Source: CAYUQT01 sp964596165 (GTDB taxonomy: Bacteria > Planctomycetota > Phycisphaerae > UBA1845 > JAFGLZ01). From it: a stretch of DNA of 64,000 bases. How positions within the stretch are numbered: position 1 is the stretch's first letter; every line of letters starts with the position of its first letter. The translations under genes and the position numbers were made by a program. Positions 51,562 through 61,779 of this stretch are shown here, in pieces. The notes below the pieces were generated by a model that saw only the letters and a program-made list of their open reading frames with translations, did not search any database and had not been told where the DNA came from. The stretch covers positions 1 through 64,000 of the forward strand of contig CAZQTW010000023.1 of the NCBI GenBank assembly GCA_964596165.1, read 5' to 3'.

Positions 51562-52746
51562 ATGATACGAAGGTGTTGGACAAGGCGGACTCGCCGCATC
51601 CCGTTGAGGAACGGTGGGTTCCGTGCCGTGATCCGTGTGTGTGTGATGCTTGCGCTGGTCGCCGGTTGCCGGAAGAACGACGTGGCCGACAATGCGACTC
51701 CGGCCGCAACCACACAAGCGGCTGAGTCCGGCACGTCCGAGGGAAACGCTTCGGCAGCCGAGGGGAAGTGGGTTGAGGTTCGCCGCGAGACGCTTCGGCG
51801 GTTCACGCCGGCGGTCGGGACCCTTCGAGCCCGTCAGACGACGAGCGTCAGTTCCCAGGTTGCAGGGCGTGTGGAGTCCGTCTTGGTGGATGTGGGGGAT
51901 GTGGTGAAGAAGGGACAGGTCCTCGTGCGTCTGGATCAGACTTTCATTCGGCTCGAGGTGGAGCAGCTCAAGGCCGGACTTGCGGCCGCCCGCGCTGCGG
52001 TTGTCGCCGCGCAGATCGACGTGCAAGAGACGGATCGCGAGAGGAAACGAAAGACCGAACTTTTCCAGAGGGACTCGGCCGCTCCCAAGGAGAAGGACGA
52101 CGCGGTGGCCTACTACGACCGCGCCCTGGCGGGTCAGGATGCGAAGAAGGCCCTGCTTCAGCAGACCGAGCGTCAGCTCCAGTACGCTGAGGAGCGGTTG
52201 AGAGAGACGTCGATCGTGGCCCCGTATGATGCCGTGGTGACCAAACGGCTCGTGGATCCGGGAGAGCCCGTGGCGGTTGTTCCGGCGACGCGTCTGCTGG
52301 AGATCCAGGAGGTTGCGGTACTATACCTCGAGTTTTCACTGCCTCAGGAGCTGCTGGGGGTCGTCAAGGAGAAGACGCCGATTGCGTATGAGGTGGAGGG
52401 GCTGGCAGACTTTAAGGGCACGGGTACGGTCGCAACGGTCTTCCCCGCCATAGACGAAATGACTCGTTCCTTCCGCTGCCGCGTCGTTGTTGAAAACCCC
52501 GACCTGAAGCTGCGTCCTGGTTTGCTGGCCCGCGTGCGAGTAGAAGATCGTGTCGTCAAGGATGCGCTCGTGGTGCCGAAGGCTGCCTTGTCGCAGACGG
52601 CTTCGGGGTGGCAAGTGCTGGCCTCGAACGACGGACACCCGGTGCCGCGTTCCGTCACCGTCGGACAAACCGTTGATGACAAGGTGGAGATACTCAGCGG
52701 GTTGAAAGAGGGCGATCGCGTCTTGTTAAGAGAAGGCGGGATGTAG
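51562..52746 (+). CDS. RND efflux periplasmic adaptor (membrane fusion lipoprotein)
   Basis: 394 aa from the ATG with GGAGA 7 nt upstream (an ATG at 51532 overlapping tetR is possible). Signal with lipobox LALVAGC, Thr/Ala/Ser-rich linker, then the adaptor order: lipoyl half-motif VSSQVAGRVESVLVDVGDVVKKGQVL, alpha-hairpin (KAGLAAARAAVVAAQIDVQE to RQLQYAEERLRE), second lipoyl half (IVAPYDAVVTKRLVDPGEPV), beta-barrel and membrane-proximal domain (GLKEGDRVLLREGGM). It joins the RND pump to an outer-membrane factor. No TolC-type gene is in the window. The pump gene follows after 48 bases. Confidence 0.93.
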   Translation: MIRRCWTRRTRRIPLRNGGFRAVIRVCVMLALVAGCRKNDVADNATPAATTQAAESGTSEGNASAAEGKWVEVRRETLRRFTPAVGTLRARQTTSVSSQVAGRVESVLVDVGDVVKKGQVLVRLDQTFIRLEVEQLKAGLAAARAAVVAAQIDVQETDRERKRKTELFQRDSAAPKEKDDAVAYYDRALAGQDAKKALLQQTERQLQYAEERLRETSIVAPYDAVVTKRLVDPGEPVAVVPATRLLEIQEVAVLYLEFSLPQELLGVVKEKTPIAYEVEGLADFKGTGTVATVFPAIDEMTRSFRCRVVVENPDLKLRPGLLARVRVEDRVVKDALVVPKAALSQTASGWQVLASNDGHPVPRSVTVGQTVDDKVEILSGLKEGDRVLLREGGM

Positions 52747-52794
52747 GGCATCGTCAGCGCCTGATCGATATCGCATGCACAAGGAGTCCGTTGC

Positions 52795-55700
52795 TTGATT
52801 CTTTCCGATACGGCCATTCGCCGCCCTGTGTTCACGACGATGATCATGGCCGCCATCATCGTTTTCGGAGCGATCTCATTCCATGAGATCGGCATCGATC
52901 TGTTCCCGCGCGTCGAGTTTCCGGTCATCACGATTCTTACCCAGCTTCGCGGCGCCGACCCGGAAACCGTGGAGACAACCGTTACCGACGTGATCGAGGA
53001 GGCGGTCTCAACGATCAGTTCGATCAAGCATCTTCGATCGACCAGTGCCGACAGCTTTTCGCAGGTCGTCATCGAGTTCGAGTTGGAGAAGAACGTCGAC
53101 ATTGCCTATCAAGAAGTCCAGGCCAAGCTGGGGACGGTCCGCTCCGAGCTTCCCCGCGACATCGAGGATCCCGTCGTCGAGAAATTCGACATCGATGCGG
53201 CGCCCATCATGGCGGTCGTGGTGTCGGGCGACCTGCCGGTCCGCGACCTGACGCACATCGCCGACAAGACGGTCAAGGAGCGACTTCAGAGGCTTCGGAA
53301 CGTCGGTCAGGTGAAGATCGTCGGCGGACGAGATCGTGAGATCTGGTTGTGGCTGGATCGCAACAAGCTTGAGGGCTACAAGCTTTCCGTTCAGGACGTC
53401 GAGCGGGCGTTGCAGTCGGAGCATATCGAATACCCCGGGGGGCGCGTCGAGACCGGCACCCAGGAGTACGTCGTTAAGACCAAGGCCGAGTTCGAATCTG
53501 CCGAGCAGTTCGCCGCGATGATCGTTACCTATCGGAACGGCGCCCCGGTCCGCGTGAGCGACCTCGGGTACGTCGAGGACGGGTTGGAGGAGGAGCGGAC
53601 GCTCGCCCGGCTGAACGGTACCCGGGCCATCTCGCTCCTGGTTCGCCGTCAGTCGGGCACAAACACGGTGCAGGTGGCCGACGCCGTCAAGGCCGAGGTC
53701 TTGCGGTTGAATCAAGAGCTTGCGCCGCGGGGCGTCACGCTTGAGATTGCCCAGGATCTGTCCACCTACATCGAGGAATCCGTCCGCGAAGTTCAATTTC
53801 ACCTGTTGTTTGGCGGCGGGTTGGCGGTTTCCATCGTGTTCGTTTTCCTGAGAAACATTCGCAGTACGTTTATCAGCGCGCTGGTGATTCCGACCGCCGT
53901 CATCGGGACGTTCAGTCTGATGAACGCGCTGGGCTTCACGCAGAACATGATGACGCTGCTGGCGTTGACCCTGGCGATCGGCTTGCTGATTGACGACTCG
54001 ATCGTCGTGCAGGAGAACACGATGCGGCATGTGGAAGAGGGCATGCCGTCGCGACAAGCCGCCTCGTTCGCTACGAACGAAATCGCCCTCGCCGTCCTGG
54101 CGACCACGATGTCCGTGGTTGCCGTGTTCATTCCGGTGGCGTTCATGCGGGGGATCATCGGTCGATTCTTCTACCAGTTCGGCCTGACGGTTACCTTCGC
54201 GGTGCTGATATCGTTGTTCGTCTCGTTCACGCTCGATCCGATGATGTCCTCCCGCATTCTTCGCCCCCCCAAGCAAGGTCGCTTGTACATGGTCTTCGAG
54301 CGGTTCTTCGGCGCCGTCGACCGCGCGTACGAGAGACTGCTGGCGGTTGCGCTGCGGCGAAGATTGGCGACCGTTTCCCTGGGGCTCGGCATCTTTGCGT
54401 GCACGGGTTACTTGGGGAAGTTCATGCGGACGGAGTTCGTCCCTCTGGAAGACCAGAGCGAGTTCAACATTAACATCAAGGCGCCGTTGGGTGCTTCGGT
54501 GGCCGCCACGGATCAGGTCTTTCAGAAGATCCAGCGGCGCCTGCAGGGCCAGCCTTGGCTTCGGTATACGTTCGTCACGATCGGTGCCGACCAACTTCAG
54601 CGTGTCAATCAAGGCACGATGTACGTCAAGATGGTTGACAGGCGCGAGCGGTCGACCGGCCAGCGGGAGGCGATGGAATGGACGAGGAAGCAGTTGGCCG
54701 ACATCCGAGAGGCCACGATCAGCATCGAGATCGTCCCCCGTGTGAGCGGGGGCGGGCTCAAGAACAATGACGTCCAGTTGGACATCCGCGGTCGGGATCT
54801 GAACCGCCTGGAGGCGATCGCTTCCGCGGTGATGGACCGCATGCGCAAGTCGGAAGGTTACGTCGACCTCGACACGACCTATGAGAAGAACAAGCCGGAA
54901 GTCAATGTGTACGTCAAACGCGATCGTGCGGCCGACCTCGGGGTGAGCCCGCTGGCGGTTGCCTCCACCGTTCGTGCGTTGATCGGCGGCGAGGAGATCA
55001 GCAAATTCAAGGCCGAAGGAGATCGCTACGACGTCCGGATTCGGTTGCAGGGCGAGTTTCGGAATCGACCCGAGGACATCGAATTGCTGACGGTCCGCAG
55101 CGTGACCGGACAGTTGGTCAACCTGCGCAATGTTGCGTGGGTCAAACAAGAGGTCGGTCCGGTGCAGATCAATCGTTACAATCGGGCCCGCCAGATCACC
55201 GTCCTGGCGAATCTTCAGCGCGACAAGAAGGTTCTGGGCCAGGCCGTCAGCGAACTGACGGACGTCGTCAAGCGCGTGGGTTTGCCGGCGGGCTATCAGT
55301 TTGCATTCCAGGGGATGGCCGATGTGATGCAGGAGTCGTTCGGCTACCTCAAGTTCGCCCTGTTCTTGGCGGTGGTTATCATCTACATGGTGTTGGCCTC
55401 ACAGTTCGAGAGTTTCGTCCACCCGTTCACCATCATGCTTTCGCTGCCGCTATCGGTGATCGGCGCGCTGGGATCGCTTCTGATCACCGGCCAGACGGTC
55501 AGCATCTTCACGATGATCGGCATCATCATGCTCATGGGCTTGGTCACCAAGAACGGGATCCTGCTCGTCGATTTCACGAACACACTGCGCACGCGTGACC
55601 GGATGGAACGCGACGCGGCGGTCTTGAAAGCGGGTCCGATTCGGCTTCGTCCGATTCTCATGACGACCTTCGCCATGATCTTCGGCATGCTGCCGGTGGC

Positions 55701-55935
55701 GCTTTGGGGGTCGGAGTCCCGGTCGCCGATGGCCGTGGCCGTCGTCGGCGGGCTGACCACATCCACCTTGTTGACCCTGGTGGTCGTGCCGGTGGTATAC
55801 ACGCTGATGGACGACCTTGTGCATCCGAGCCGATGGCGTCTCATCGTTTGGTGGCGCGGCCGGTTGCGAGGCGGCCTTCGCGCACCCGGCGCTGCGTCGG
55901 TGGCCGAACCCGCATCCGAGAGGATTCAAGCATAG
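52795..55935 (+). CDS. RND-family multidrug efflux transporter (AcrB/HAE1 type)
   Basis: 1046 aa, TTG start with AAGGAG 8 nt upstream. The N-terminus SDTAIRRPVFTTMIMAAIIVFGAISF is the first transmembrane helix of RND pumps; twelve helices in two bundles are visible, with two large periplasmic loops (about 35-335 and 555-870). Helix 4 has GLLIDDSIVVQENTMRH with the Asp-Asp pair of the proton relay; the second half has GLVTKNGILLVDF with the relay Lys. Proton-driven export of drugs, lipids or other compounds. Third gene of the tetR-adaptor-pump operon. The substrate is unknown. Confidence 0.96.
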   Translation: MILSDTAIRRPVFTTMIMAAIIVFGAISFHEIGIDLFPRVEFPVITILTQLRGADPETVETTVTDVIEEAVSTISSIKHLRSTSADSFSQVVIEFELEKNVDIAYQEVQAKLGTVRSELPRDIEDPVVEKFDIDAAPIMAVVVSGDLPVRDLTHIADKTVKERLQRLRNVGQVKIVGGRDREIWLWLDRNKLEGYKLSVQDVERALQSEHIEYPGGRVETGTQEYVVKTKAEFESAEQFAAMIVTYRNGAPVRVSDLGYVEDGLEEERTLARLNGTRAISLLVRRQSGTNTVQVADAVKAEVLRLNQELAPRGVTLEIAQDLSTYIEESVREVQFHLLFGGGLAVSIVFVFLRNIRSTFISALVIPTAVIGTFSLMNALGFTQNMMTLLALTLAIGLLIDDSIVVQENTMRHVEEGMPSRQAASFATNEIALAVLATTMSVVAVFIPVAFMRGIIGRFFYQFGLTVTFAVLISLFVSFTLDPMMSSRILRPPKQGRLYMVFERFFGAVDRAYERLLAVALRRRLATVSLGLGIFACTGYLGKFMRTEFVPLEDQSEFNINIKAPLGASVAATDQVFQKIQRRLQGQPWLRYTFVTIGADQLQRVNQGTMYVKMVDRRERSTGQREAMEWTRKQLADIREATISIEIVPRVSGGGLKNNDVQLDIRGRDLNRLEAIASAVMDRMRKSEGYVDLDTTYEKNKPEVNVYVKRDRAADLGVSPLAVASTVRALIGGEEISKFKAEGDRYDVRIRLQGEFRNRPEDIELLTVRSVTGQLVNLRNVAWVKQEVGPVQINRYNRARQITVLANLQRDKKVLGQAVSELTDVVKRVGLPAGYQFAFQGMADVMQESFGYLKFALFLAVVIIYMVLASQFESFVHPFTIMLSLPLSVIGALGSLLITGQTVSIFTMIGIIMLMGLVTKNGILLVDFTNTLRTRDRMERDAAVLKAGPIRLRPILMTTFAMIFGMLPVALWGSESRSPMAVAVVGGLTTSTLLTLVVVPVVYTLMDDLVHPSRWRLIVWWRGRLRGGLRAPGAASVAEPASERIQA

Positions 55936-56162
55936 TCTTTTCGTCGATATGGCCGCGGGCCGATCGCCTGAACCCGGTCTTGACCTGGGCTAGTACCGTT
56001 CTCACCGCGATGCGTTCGCTTCTTCCGCCACTCAAGGCCGCGGCCGTGAGTGGCGGGCGGGCCGGATGATTCCCACTCTCCGCTCCCTTGCGGTCGTGGC
56101 TCCGATTCGCGACCGGGGCTCGCGCGGACAGCCTGCACGAAACGTGCTCGTCGAAGACGGCA

Positions 56163-57356
56163 CTAGCCGACGAGTGTCGAGGTGCTGTCTGATGTGACGG
56201 GTTTCCGGCTTCGCAGGTTTGCTCCGCAGGATTCCCTCACAATCAATTCACACTCAAAACTGATCTCTCGCGTGGGTAGGTTGGGATCGGTCAGGCGTTC
56301 GTACATGAGTTGTGCGGCGGCTTCGCCGATTCTCGCGCAAGGCTGACGCATGGTCGTCAACGGCGGGCCTACCAGACGGGCGTAATCGACGTCGTCAAAC
56401 CCGACGACGGCGATGTCGTTCGGCACACGAATGCCCAGAGCGGCCAGATGCCGCATGACGTAGGCGGCGACGTAATCGTCCACGCACGCAAACGCGTCCA
56501 TTGAGCCGGTCCGAACGATTTGTCGTATCTCGTCAAGATCCAGCACATTGATGTGGTGAATGCACTTGGGGTCCGGTGCGATCCCGGCATCGCGAAGGGC
56601 GTCCTGATAGCCTGCAATGCGGGCGGATGCGGTGGACGCGCTCCCTTCATAGCTGATGTACTCGATTCGACGGCAGCCCAGCCCGATGAGATGCTCCACG
56701 ACAACCTGGCTGCCGCGTCTGTTCGCCACTCCAACGAGGTCGAACCGGGACCGGCGGGGATAGTCGTAGATGTCGCGATCGATGAGTACGATGGAGATGC
56801 TAGCCCGGTCGAACGTCTCGACGACGCGACGGTTGATACTTGTCTCATCATTGGGGACCATGAGTGGGAGGAAGAACATGCCTGCAACGCCGCGGGCCAC
56901 ATACTCCCTGCAGATCGCGTCGATACGCTGTGTCCGCATGGTCCTGGTAGCATCAGCCGAAGAGGGTGCTTCTTCCAACTGAGGGGCGTCGGCACTGGCC
57001 GCGAGGGCACTGTCGAGGAGGATACTATAACCCTTTGCCTTTGCCGCTTTCACAATGTGCGATGAGATGACCGGGAAAATGCCGGCATAAGACTCCGGGA
57101 GCAGAAGTCCCCATGCCTTTCCCGCTTTGGGTAACTGGCGGCTGACGAAGGTTCCAACACCACGCTGACGCGTGAGAAGGCCTTGCTGGACCAGTTCTCG
57201 CATGGCCTGTGTGACCGTCTGCCTGCATGCAGAGAAGAGCCTGCTGAGTTCGGCCTCCGTGGGTACTTGTCCGCCAACAGTGTACTTGCCGGAGGCAATG
57301 CCATCACGAATATGATCGCAGATCTGTCGATGCTTTGTGATTTGTGTCTTGTTCAC
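56163..57356 (-). CDS. GntR-HTH / LacI-sensor transcriptional regulator
   Basis: 397 aa from a GTG with GGAGGT 9 nt upstream; an ATG ten codons earlier lacks a site. N-terminal GntR winged helix (QICDHIRDGIASGKYTVGGQ, PTEAELSRLFSACRQTVTQAMRELVQQGLLTRQRGVGTFV), then a periplasmic-binding-protein-like sensor (about 85-385: GVAGMFFLPL, IVLIDRDIYDYPRRSRFDLVGVANRRGSQVVVEHLIGLG, DAFACVDDYVAAYVMRHLAALGIRVPNDIAVVGFDDVDYARL). This is the AraR-type layout; such proteins respond to a sugar and control sugar genes. Next upstream on the same strand is the large secreted sugar-enzyme-like gene, a likely target. Confidence 0.93.
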   Translation of the reverse strand: MNKTQITKHRQICDHIRDGIASGKYTVGGQVPTEAELSRLFSACRQTVTQAMRELVQQGLLTRQRGVGTFVSRQLPKAGKAWGLLLPESYAGIFPVISSHIVKAAKAKGYSILLDSALAASADAPQLEEAPSSADATRTMRTQRIDAICREYVARGVAGMFFLPLMVPNDETSINRRVVETFDRASISIVLIDRDIYDYPRRSRFDLVGVANRRGSQVVVEHLIGLGCRRIEYISYEGSASTASARIAGYQDALRDAGIAPDPKCIHHINVLDLDEIRQIVRTGSMDAFACVDDYVAAYVMRHLAALGIRVPNDIAVVGFDDVDYARLVGPPLTTMRQPCARIGEAAAQLMYERLTDPNLPTREISFECELIVRESCGANLRSRKPVTSDSTSTLVG

Positions 57357-58016
57357 GTCACTCGTACCTCCATGGCTGCAAGACATAGGTCGAAAGGGAG
57401 GCGGAATGTCTATACATATTAGGTGCCATGCTTATACTACGATTCACCGTTCGGGTCAACATGTTAATCGCGACTAGCGCATATGATCGTTTGTCGCCGA
57501 ATCGCGATCGGGAGGGTAGCACTAGGAGTGCCTGTGCTTGAGACGGGTTTCCCGCCGGGGCAGTTCGGCTGAAGCCAACCAAGAGGCATTATCTTGCGAT
57601 TGTTTTGCGATTGAGCTCCGTCAAGTCGATCCATCTTCTTGAGCCAGCCATGTGGTTGCTGTCTCTAGGCGTTGCATTGTCTTCTAGGGCTTCGATCTGA
57701 AAATGGTCCTGATCTGACACTAATGGCACTGTAGTTAGTGCTTGCTTTGACGCAGTTTGTCTGGACGCCTAACCATATATGTATGGGGAAATCTGCATTC
57801 GCTCACTTCGTGCCCTTCCATGCCTGTTGTTCCCTTGCCGGAATCGTCACAGTTTTGATTGCCAGTTGACCACGACTTGAGAGCTTGGTCATCTCTGGCG
57901 CCTGGCGTTGGCGGGTGGATTCACGCGGGTCCGCCGAGAGGAGGGGGAGACGGACCGCGAGAAGCACGCAGACACCGGCGGGGATGATGGTTGTCCTGGC
58001 TTGGGGGGGGCGTTTT
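57357..58016. other. Intergenic, 660 bases, AT-richer
   Basis: Less GC-rich than the flanks, with no supported gene. It contains CACTAA-11 nt-TTAGTG symmetry (57718-57740) overlapping GCACT-6 nt-AGTGC (57726-57741), a direct repeat of TTGCGATTG with 11-base period (57594-57602, 57605-57613), and an ATATATGTAT stretch near 57774-57783. These could be operator and promoter elements for the GntR/LacI-type regulator gene downstream. Confidence 0.4.
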
Positions 58017-61000
58017 TCAGTTGCCCAGCAAGTACCGTTCCGACGGCTGCAATGTCAACCGGACGCGACAGCCCATGATCAACGGTGCCTGGCAACTGAA
58101 TCGGACCGCATGCTCGCCGGCAGGCAGCAGGAGTTCATCAGCCTGACACGCCGGCTGTGCCGGCCGGCCGGACGACGGTCCGTTGAGCTGCACCGTTTCC
58201 CCTGGCCACAACGTTGCGTATTGGCCTTCGACGAGTGTTCCGGCAAAGCCAATACGTTTGCCGGCGACCTGGATGCCTGGACTGACCAGCGTGCGTCGGT
58301 CGAGGGAACGCAAGGCCTTGACGTCGTCGATGCCGCAAGACACGGGCGTCTTGGCCGGCAGGCCATTGTAGTAGAAGAGCAACTGGCCGACCTTGGCGTA
58401 GTTGAGCGGGTCCTTGTCCGGGCGGGCGAGTTGCTGATAGCGCCAGCCGCAGAAATCGTTCGTGATGTAGTAGTCGATCACGCCGCTGCCGGTGTCGCGG
58501 ATCTGGAGCTTGAAGGAGCCGCCGTGGGCGTCGCCTCGAAGCCACAGACCGATACCCTTGTGCCAACTGATGTCAAGCGGGGGATCGAAGACCTTGCCGA
58601 TGACGGACCATCCGCCGGCCGCATCCGGAGAGCCCGTGGCCGTATAGACGCCGCAGCGTGAACCTTGCCGCACGTCCTTGTCGGTCGATTCGAATCGTTG
58701 CATGACGCCGGGGGAGGTGCTTCCGGCGGTCCCGGGTTCGATCGTGGAGACTTTCGACTGTTCCTTGGGGTTGCGTGTGTACGGCGCGAGATCATCGAAT
58801 GATTCAAGGATAACCGCGTCGTGATCGTCATATGCCGGGCCTGCGTGGAGCCACGGGCCGCCCACCGCTTGGATCTGGACACCGACCTTAGCGGGGCCTT
58901 CTCTAACCCGAACCTTCCAGGTGCACGAGTTCTCGTCATATCGGCCGATCTCGTGCCAGGGCTCATAGATGACCCTTTGAAGGGCCGTCTGGCCGGTAGC
59001 CTCGATCAGCCGGTATTCACGACGTTTGTCGATGACGCGTGGGCCCTTCACCGGATCGAGTACGGAGGTGAGCGCCGGGTCGATCCGCAGTCGGTCGCGC
59101 ACGGCCTGAGGGACCTTCCCCGACAGTCGGAGCTTCTCATAACGGGCGATTAGGTCGAGGATCTGCGCGGTGAACGGGTGCCCCTTGGCCGCACCCACCG
59201 ACACCTGAAACGACATGGACGACTGGTAGCCTAGGGTGGCGCCGAGGACGTATTCAAACATGTCCGGCGTGGACGTGGGGTCATAGCCGTAGTACCAGCC
59301 GACGTCGAGCGGCATGAGGTTTTTTGCGAGGCTGTCGAACCACCCGGAACGTGCGTCGAGGTAGCCCTTCAGATCTCCGTGGCCATCGGCCGATGCGCTG
59401 CGGGCCATGATGTGCCATGAGTAGTGGCTATGGCTGCTCGCCTGAAGCAACATGTTCTTGTTCTGAAGCCGATCGTAGAAGGCCTTGTGCAAGCGGGCGT
59501 TGTAGTACCAGTGATCGCCTTGAAGGCGTTCCGAGCCGTCGAAGTAGAGCATGTCGACGTCGCAGGCATTGGCCACGCGAGTGCAGTGGGTTGCCACCTC
59601 GTCGAGGAGCGAGGTGTCCATGTCGTACATGTGGTAACCGTAGGACATCGTCAGATGGGCGATGCGGTCGCCCGCCTTATGCGCGGCGGGTTTCGTGCCC
59701 AGATGCCCTCGCCGACAGCCGGAGAAGCCAAAGGGGACAGACGTCGACCGGCTGTCGTAGACGATGAGTTCATCGCCGATCTGCAGCACGGTGCCTTGGC
59801 CTTCGTATCCGCCGCCTTCCGCCGGAAAGGCATCGGGAGCATGGGGGGTCGGGATGAATGAGGCATTCTCGTCGATGTCGGCCGCCAATGAGGTGATGGC
59901 GCCCTTGAACAGGCGCGGGTCGGGAACCGGTGTCAGGTATGAGTCGGGTGGATAGATCGACGCCCCGAGAAAATGGAGTCCCACGTGGAACCCGGCGTTC
60001 TTGAACCGGCGGATCGTGCGTCGGAGCGAGTCGAGCCCCCCGGGGAAGCTCCGTGTGTTGACCTCATAATGGCCGGTGCTCTTGCACCATGACTCCTGTC
60101 CGAGAAGGATCATGTCGAATCCGCCCTGTTTGGCGATTGCCAAGGCCTCGTCACACTGAGATTCGTGGAAGCTCGTCAGGAAGAAATACGACCGCTTGAC
60201 CCAGGGCGAGACCTTGTTCCATACGCCTCCAAGCCGGGGGCTGGGCAGGGCGGTTGCCTCCTCGAACCTTCGGATGGTGTCTGGAAACTCGCTCACCGGG
60301 CAGGCGATCAGACCGAATTTCGCGGGTTGGAGACCGTACCGTTTGCAGGTCTCCACGGCCAGGGTTAGGTTGTTTTCTCTCCATAGCGGCGAATCGGTTG
60401 ACTCGAAATCCTCCAGGAGGATGGCCTGCTCCTTGCCGTCTCGGCTCACAATCGCCTCGACGTGATCGATCACGCAACTCACGGTCTGCTGGGGCGGCAT
60501 TGCGTTGTAGTAGAAGATGAGCGTACCGACGCGGTCGTACCGGAGGGTGTTCAAGGCCGGCGTCGATAAGTCGACGTGTTTCCAGCCTTTGAAATCCAGT
60601 TTGATATAGTCGTCCCGATAGCCGTTAGCACCATCGGAGAGTTGGATCTTTAGTAGGGCCCCCTTACCGTCGCCTCGCACCCAGGCGCGGATGGCCGTGC
60701 AGCCGGTCAGGTCGATCGGGGTCAGGAAGCTCTTGCCCCTGAGGCTCCAACCGGCGGTGTCGGTGCGGGTGCTGGTAGCGGTGAACTGTGCCGAGTGGCT
60801 GCCCACCTTGACGTCTTTGTCCGCCCGAATGAATTCGTTCGTGCAGCCTGTGTTGTCGGCGCGAATGGGGCCCACGGTATCGGCGAACGCACGCACGTTC
60901 GGCTGCGCGGCCATCAGACAGACGACATTTGAGCCCATGTAGGCGGCGTTCAGGATACCGGCCAACTCGGCCCGGCCGGACAGGGCCAGCCTGAACAGGC

Positions 61001-61352
61001 CGAGACGATCGGCCGACACAGGGACATCGAGGTTCGCCAGGTCGAACACGACGAAGCCTCGGTAGGGCGACACCCTGAATTCAGCCCACCCGCCTTCGTC
61101 ATAGGCAACGGTCAATCGATTGCCTTCGAGGCGGATGGATTGCGCCGCACGGGGCCCCTTGTCGATTCCGAGCGAAAATGCCGGGCCTTGCTGCGAGGCC
61201 ACTTGGCTGCCTTCGGCAAGATTGAGTGATGTGACGTATCCTTTGTTGTCGAGGATCAGGACGGCCGTTTGCAGGTCCCATGCGATGTTGCCCCCGCAGA
61301 AGGACGGAAAGAATGCCCCTATCACCAGCGCCAACGCGAAGTTCCTCTTCAT
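58017..61352 (-). CDS. Large secreted glycoside-hydrolase-like protein
   Basis: 1111 aa, ATG with GAGGTG a few bases upstream. Signal peptide (about 1-21, ending FCGGN). Residues 165-320 and 895-1020 are similar beta-sandwich modules (GWSLRGKSFLTPIDLTGCTAIRAWVRGDGKG and GWSVIGKVFDPPLDISWHKG, then FYYNAMPP and FYYNGLPA, each with a CxIDxV end), like carbohydrate-binding modules. Between them lies a TIM-barrel-like domain (about 340-770) with FDMILLGQESW, GFHVGLHFLG, DMLYFDGSE and MPLDVGWYYG. Asp and Glu in QESW and YFDGSE are candidate catalytic residues (inference). I cannot assign a GH family. Followed by a GntR/LacI-type regulator on the same strand. Confidence 0.75.
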   Translation of the reverse strand: MKRNFALALVIGAFFPSFCGGNIAWDLQTAVLILDNKGYVTSLNLAEGSQVASQQGPAFSLGIDKGPRAAQSIRLEGNRLTVAYDEGGWAEFRVSPYRGFVVFDLANLDVPVSADRLGLFRLALSGRAELAGILNAAYMGSNVVCLMAAQPNVRAFADTVGPIRADNTGCTNEFIRADKDVKVGSHSAQFTATSTRTDTAGWSLRGKSFLTPIDLTGCTAIRAWVRGDGKGALLKIQLSDGANGYRDDYIKLDFKGWKHVDLSTPALNTLRYDRVGTLIFYYNAMPPQQTVSCVIDHVEAIVSRDGKEQAILLEDFESTDSPLWRENNLTLAVETCKRYGLQPAKFGLIACPVSEFPDTIRRFEEATALPSPRLGGVWNKVSPWVKRSYFFLTSFHESQCDEALAIAKQGGFDMILLGQESWCKSTGHYEVNTRSFPGGLDSLRRTIRRFKNAGFHVGLHFLGASIYPPDSYLTPVPDPRLFKGAITSLAADIDENASFIPTPHAPDAFPAEGGGYEGQGTVLQIGDELIVYDSRSTSVPFGFSGCRRGHLGTKPAAHKAGDRIAHLTMSYGYHMYDMDTSLLDEVATHCTRVANACDVDMLYFDGSERLQGDHWYYNARLHKAFYDRLQNKNMLLQASSHSHYSWHIMARSASADGHGDLKGYLDARSGWFDSLAKNLMPLDVGWYYGYDPTSTPDMFEYVLGATLGYQSSMSFQVSVGAAKGHPFTAQILDLIARYEKLRLSGKVPQAVRDRLRIDPALTSVLDPVKGPRVIDKRREYRLIEATGQTALQRVIYEPWHEIGRYDENSCTWKVRVREGPAKVGVQIQAVGGPWLHAGPAYDDHDAVILESFDDLAPYTRNPKEQSKVSTIEPGTAGSTSPGVMQRFESTDKDVRQGSRCGVYTATGSPDAAGGWSVIGKVFDPPLDISWHKGIGLWLRGDAHGGSFKLQIRDTGSGVIDYYITNDFCGWRYQQLARPDKDPLNYAKVGQLLFYYNGLPAKTPVSCGIDDVKALRSLDRRTLVSPGIQVAGKRIGFAGTLVEGQYATLWPGETVQLNGPSSGRPAQPACQADELLLPAGEHAVRFSCQAPLIMGCRVRLTLQPSERYLLGN

Positions 61353-61779
61353 GTTTTGTCCACCTCTTTCAGCAAAGAGTACCTCCGGCGCATCCAGAGG
61401 TCGAGGGGGTCAAGGGGGTACCAGATCGGCAAAGCTCATGTGCATAGGTTGGGCCCTTGTCCCACCGCAGAGCGGAGTGACGCGGAGACAGGGATCGGGT
61501 TCTATCCTGTGATCGCGTATGTGGGGTTGCTCGGCGTTCGGTGGGTCGGATAGCCCCTTGGGGCAAAGGATGAATGAGGGGCCCGCTAGCTGGCGCGCAA
61601 GGCGCCAGGCATCGGATGAGTTACGGAGGACGCACGGCACTGCGCGCTATCGCAGTAGAAGGACGACCCTGCCCATGTGCCATTCAGGGGCGAACCATTC
61701 ATGTCATTCGGTCTGGTGCACAATTCTCTCCGCCAATTGGTTACGATTCGGAGAGAGAGGTTGTTGTGGCCCGTTTGAA
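61353..61779. other. Intergenic, 427 bases
   Basis: Between the amidotransferase-like gene and the large secreted enzyme, both minus strand. Contains a 7-bp hairpin CTGGCGC-GCAAG-GCGCCAG (61590-61608) and GCCCCTTGGGGC (about 61553-61564) that may end the upstream transcript, and the ribosome site of the downstream gene. No gene supported. Confidence 0.4.

Noticed and set aside
53008..55149. 713-codon open frame antisense to the RND pump gene
   Set aside because: It mirrors the GC-rich codon pattern of the real gene; the translation is Arg/Asp/His/Gln-rich without domains, and the plus-strand RND protein is unmistakable.
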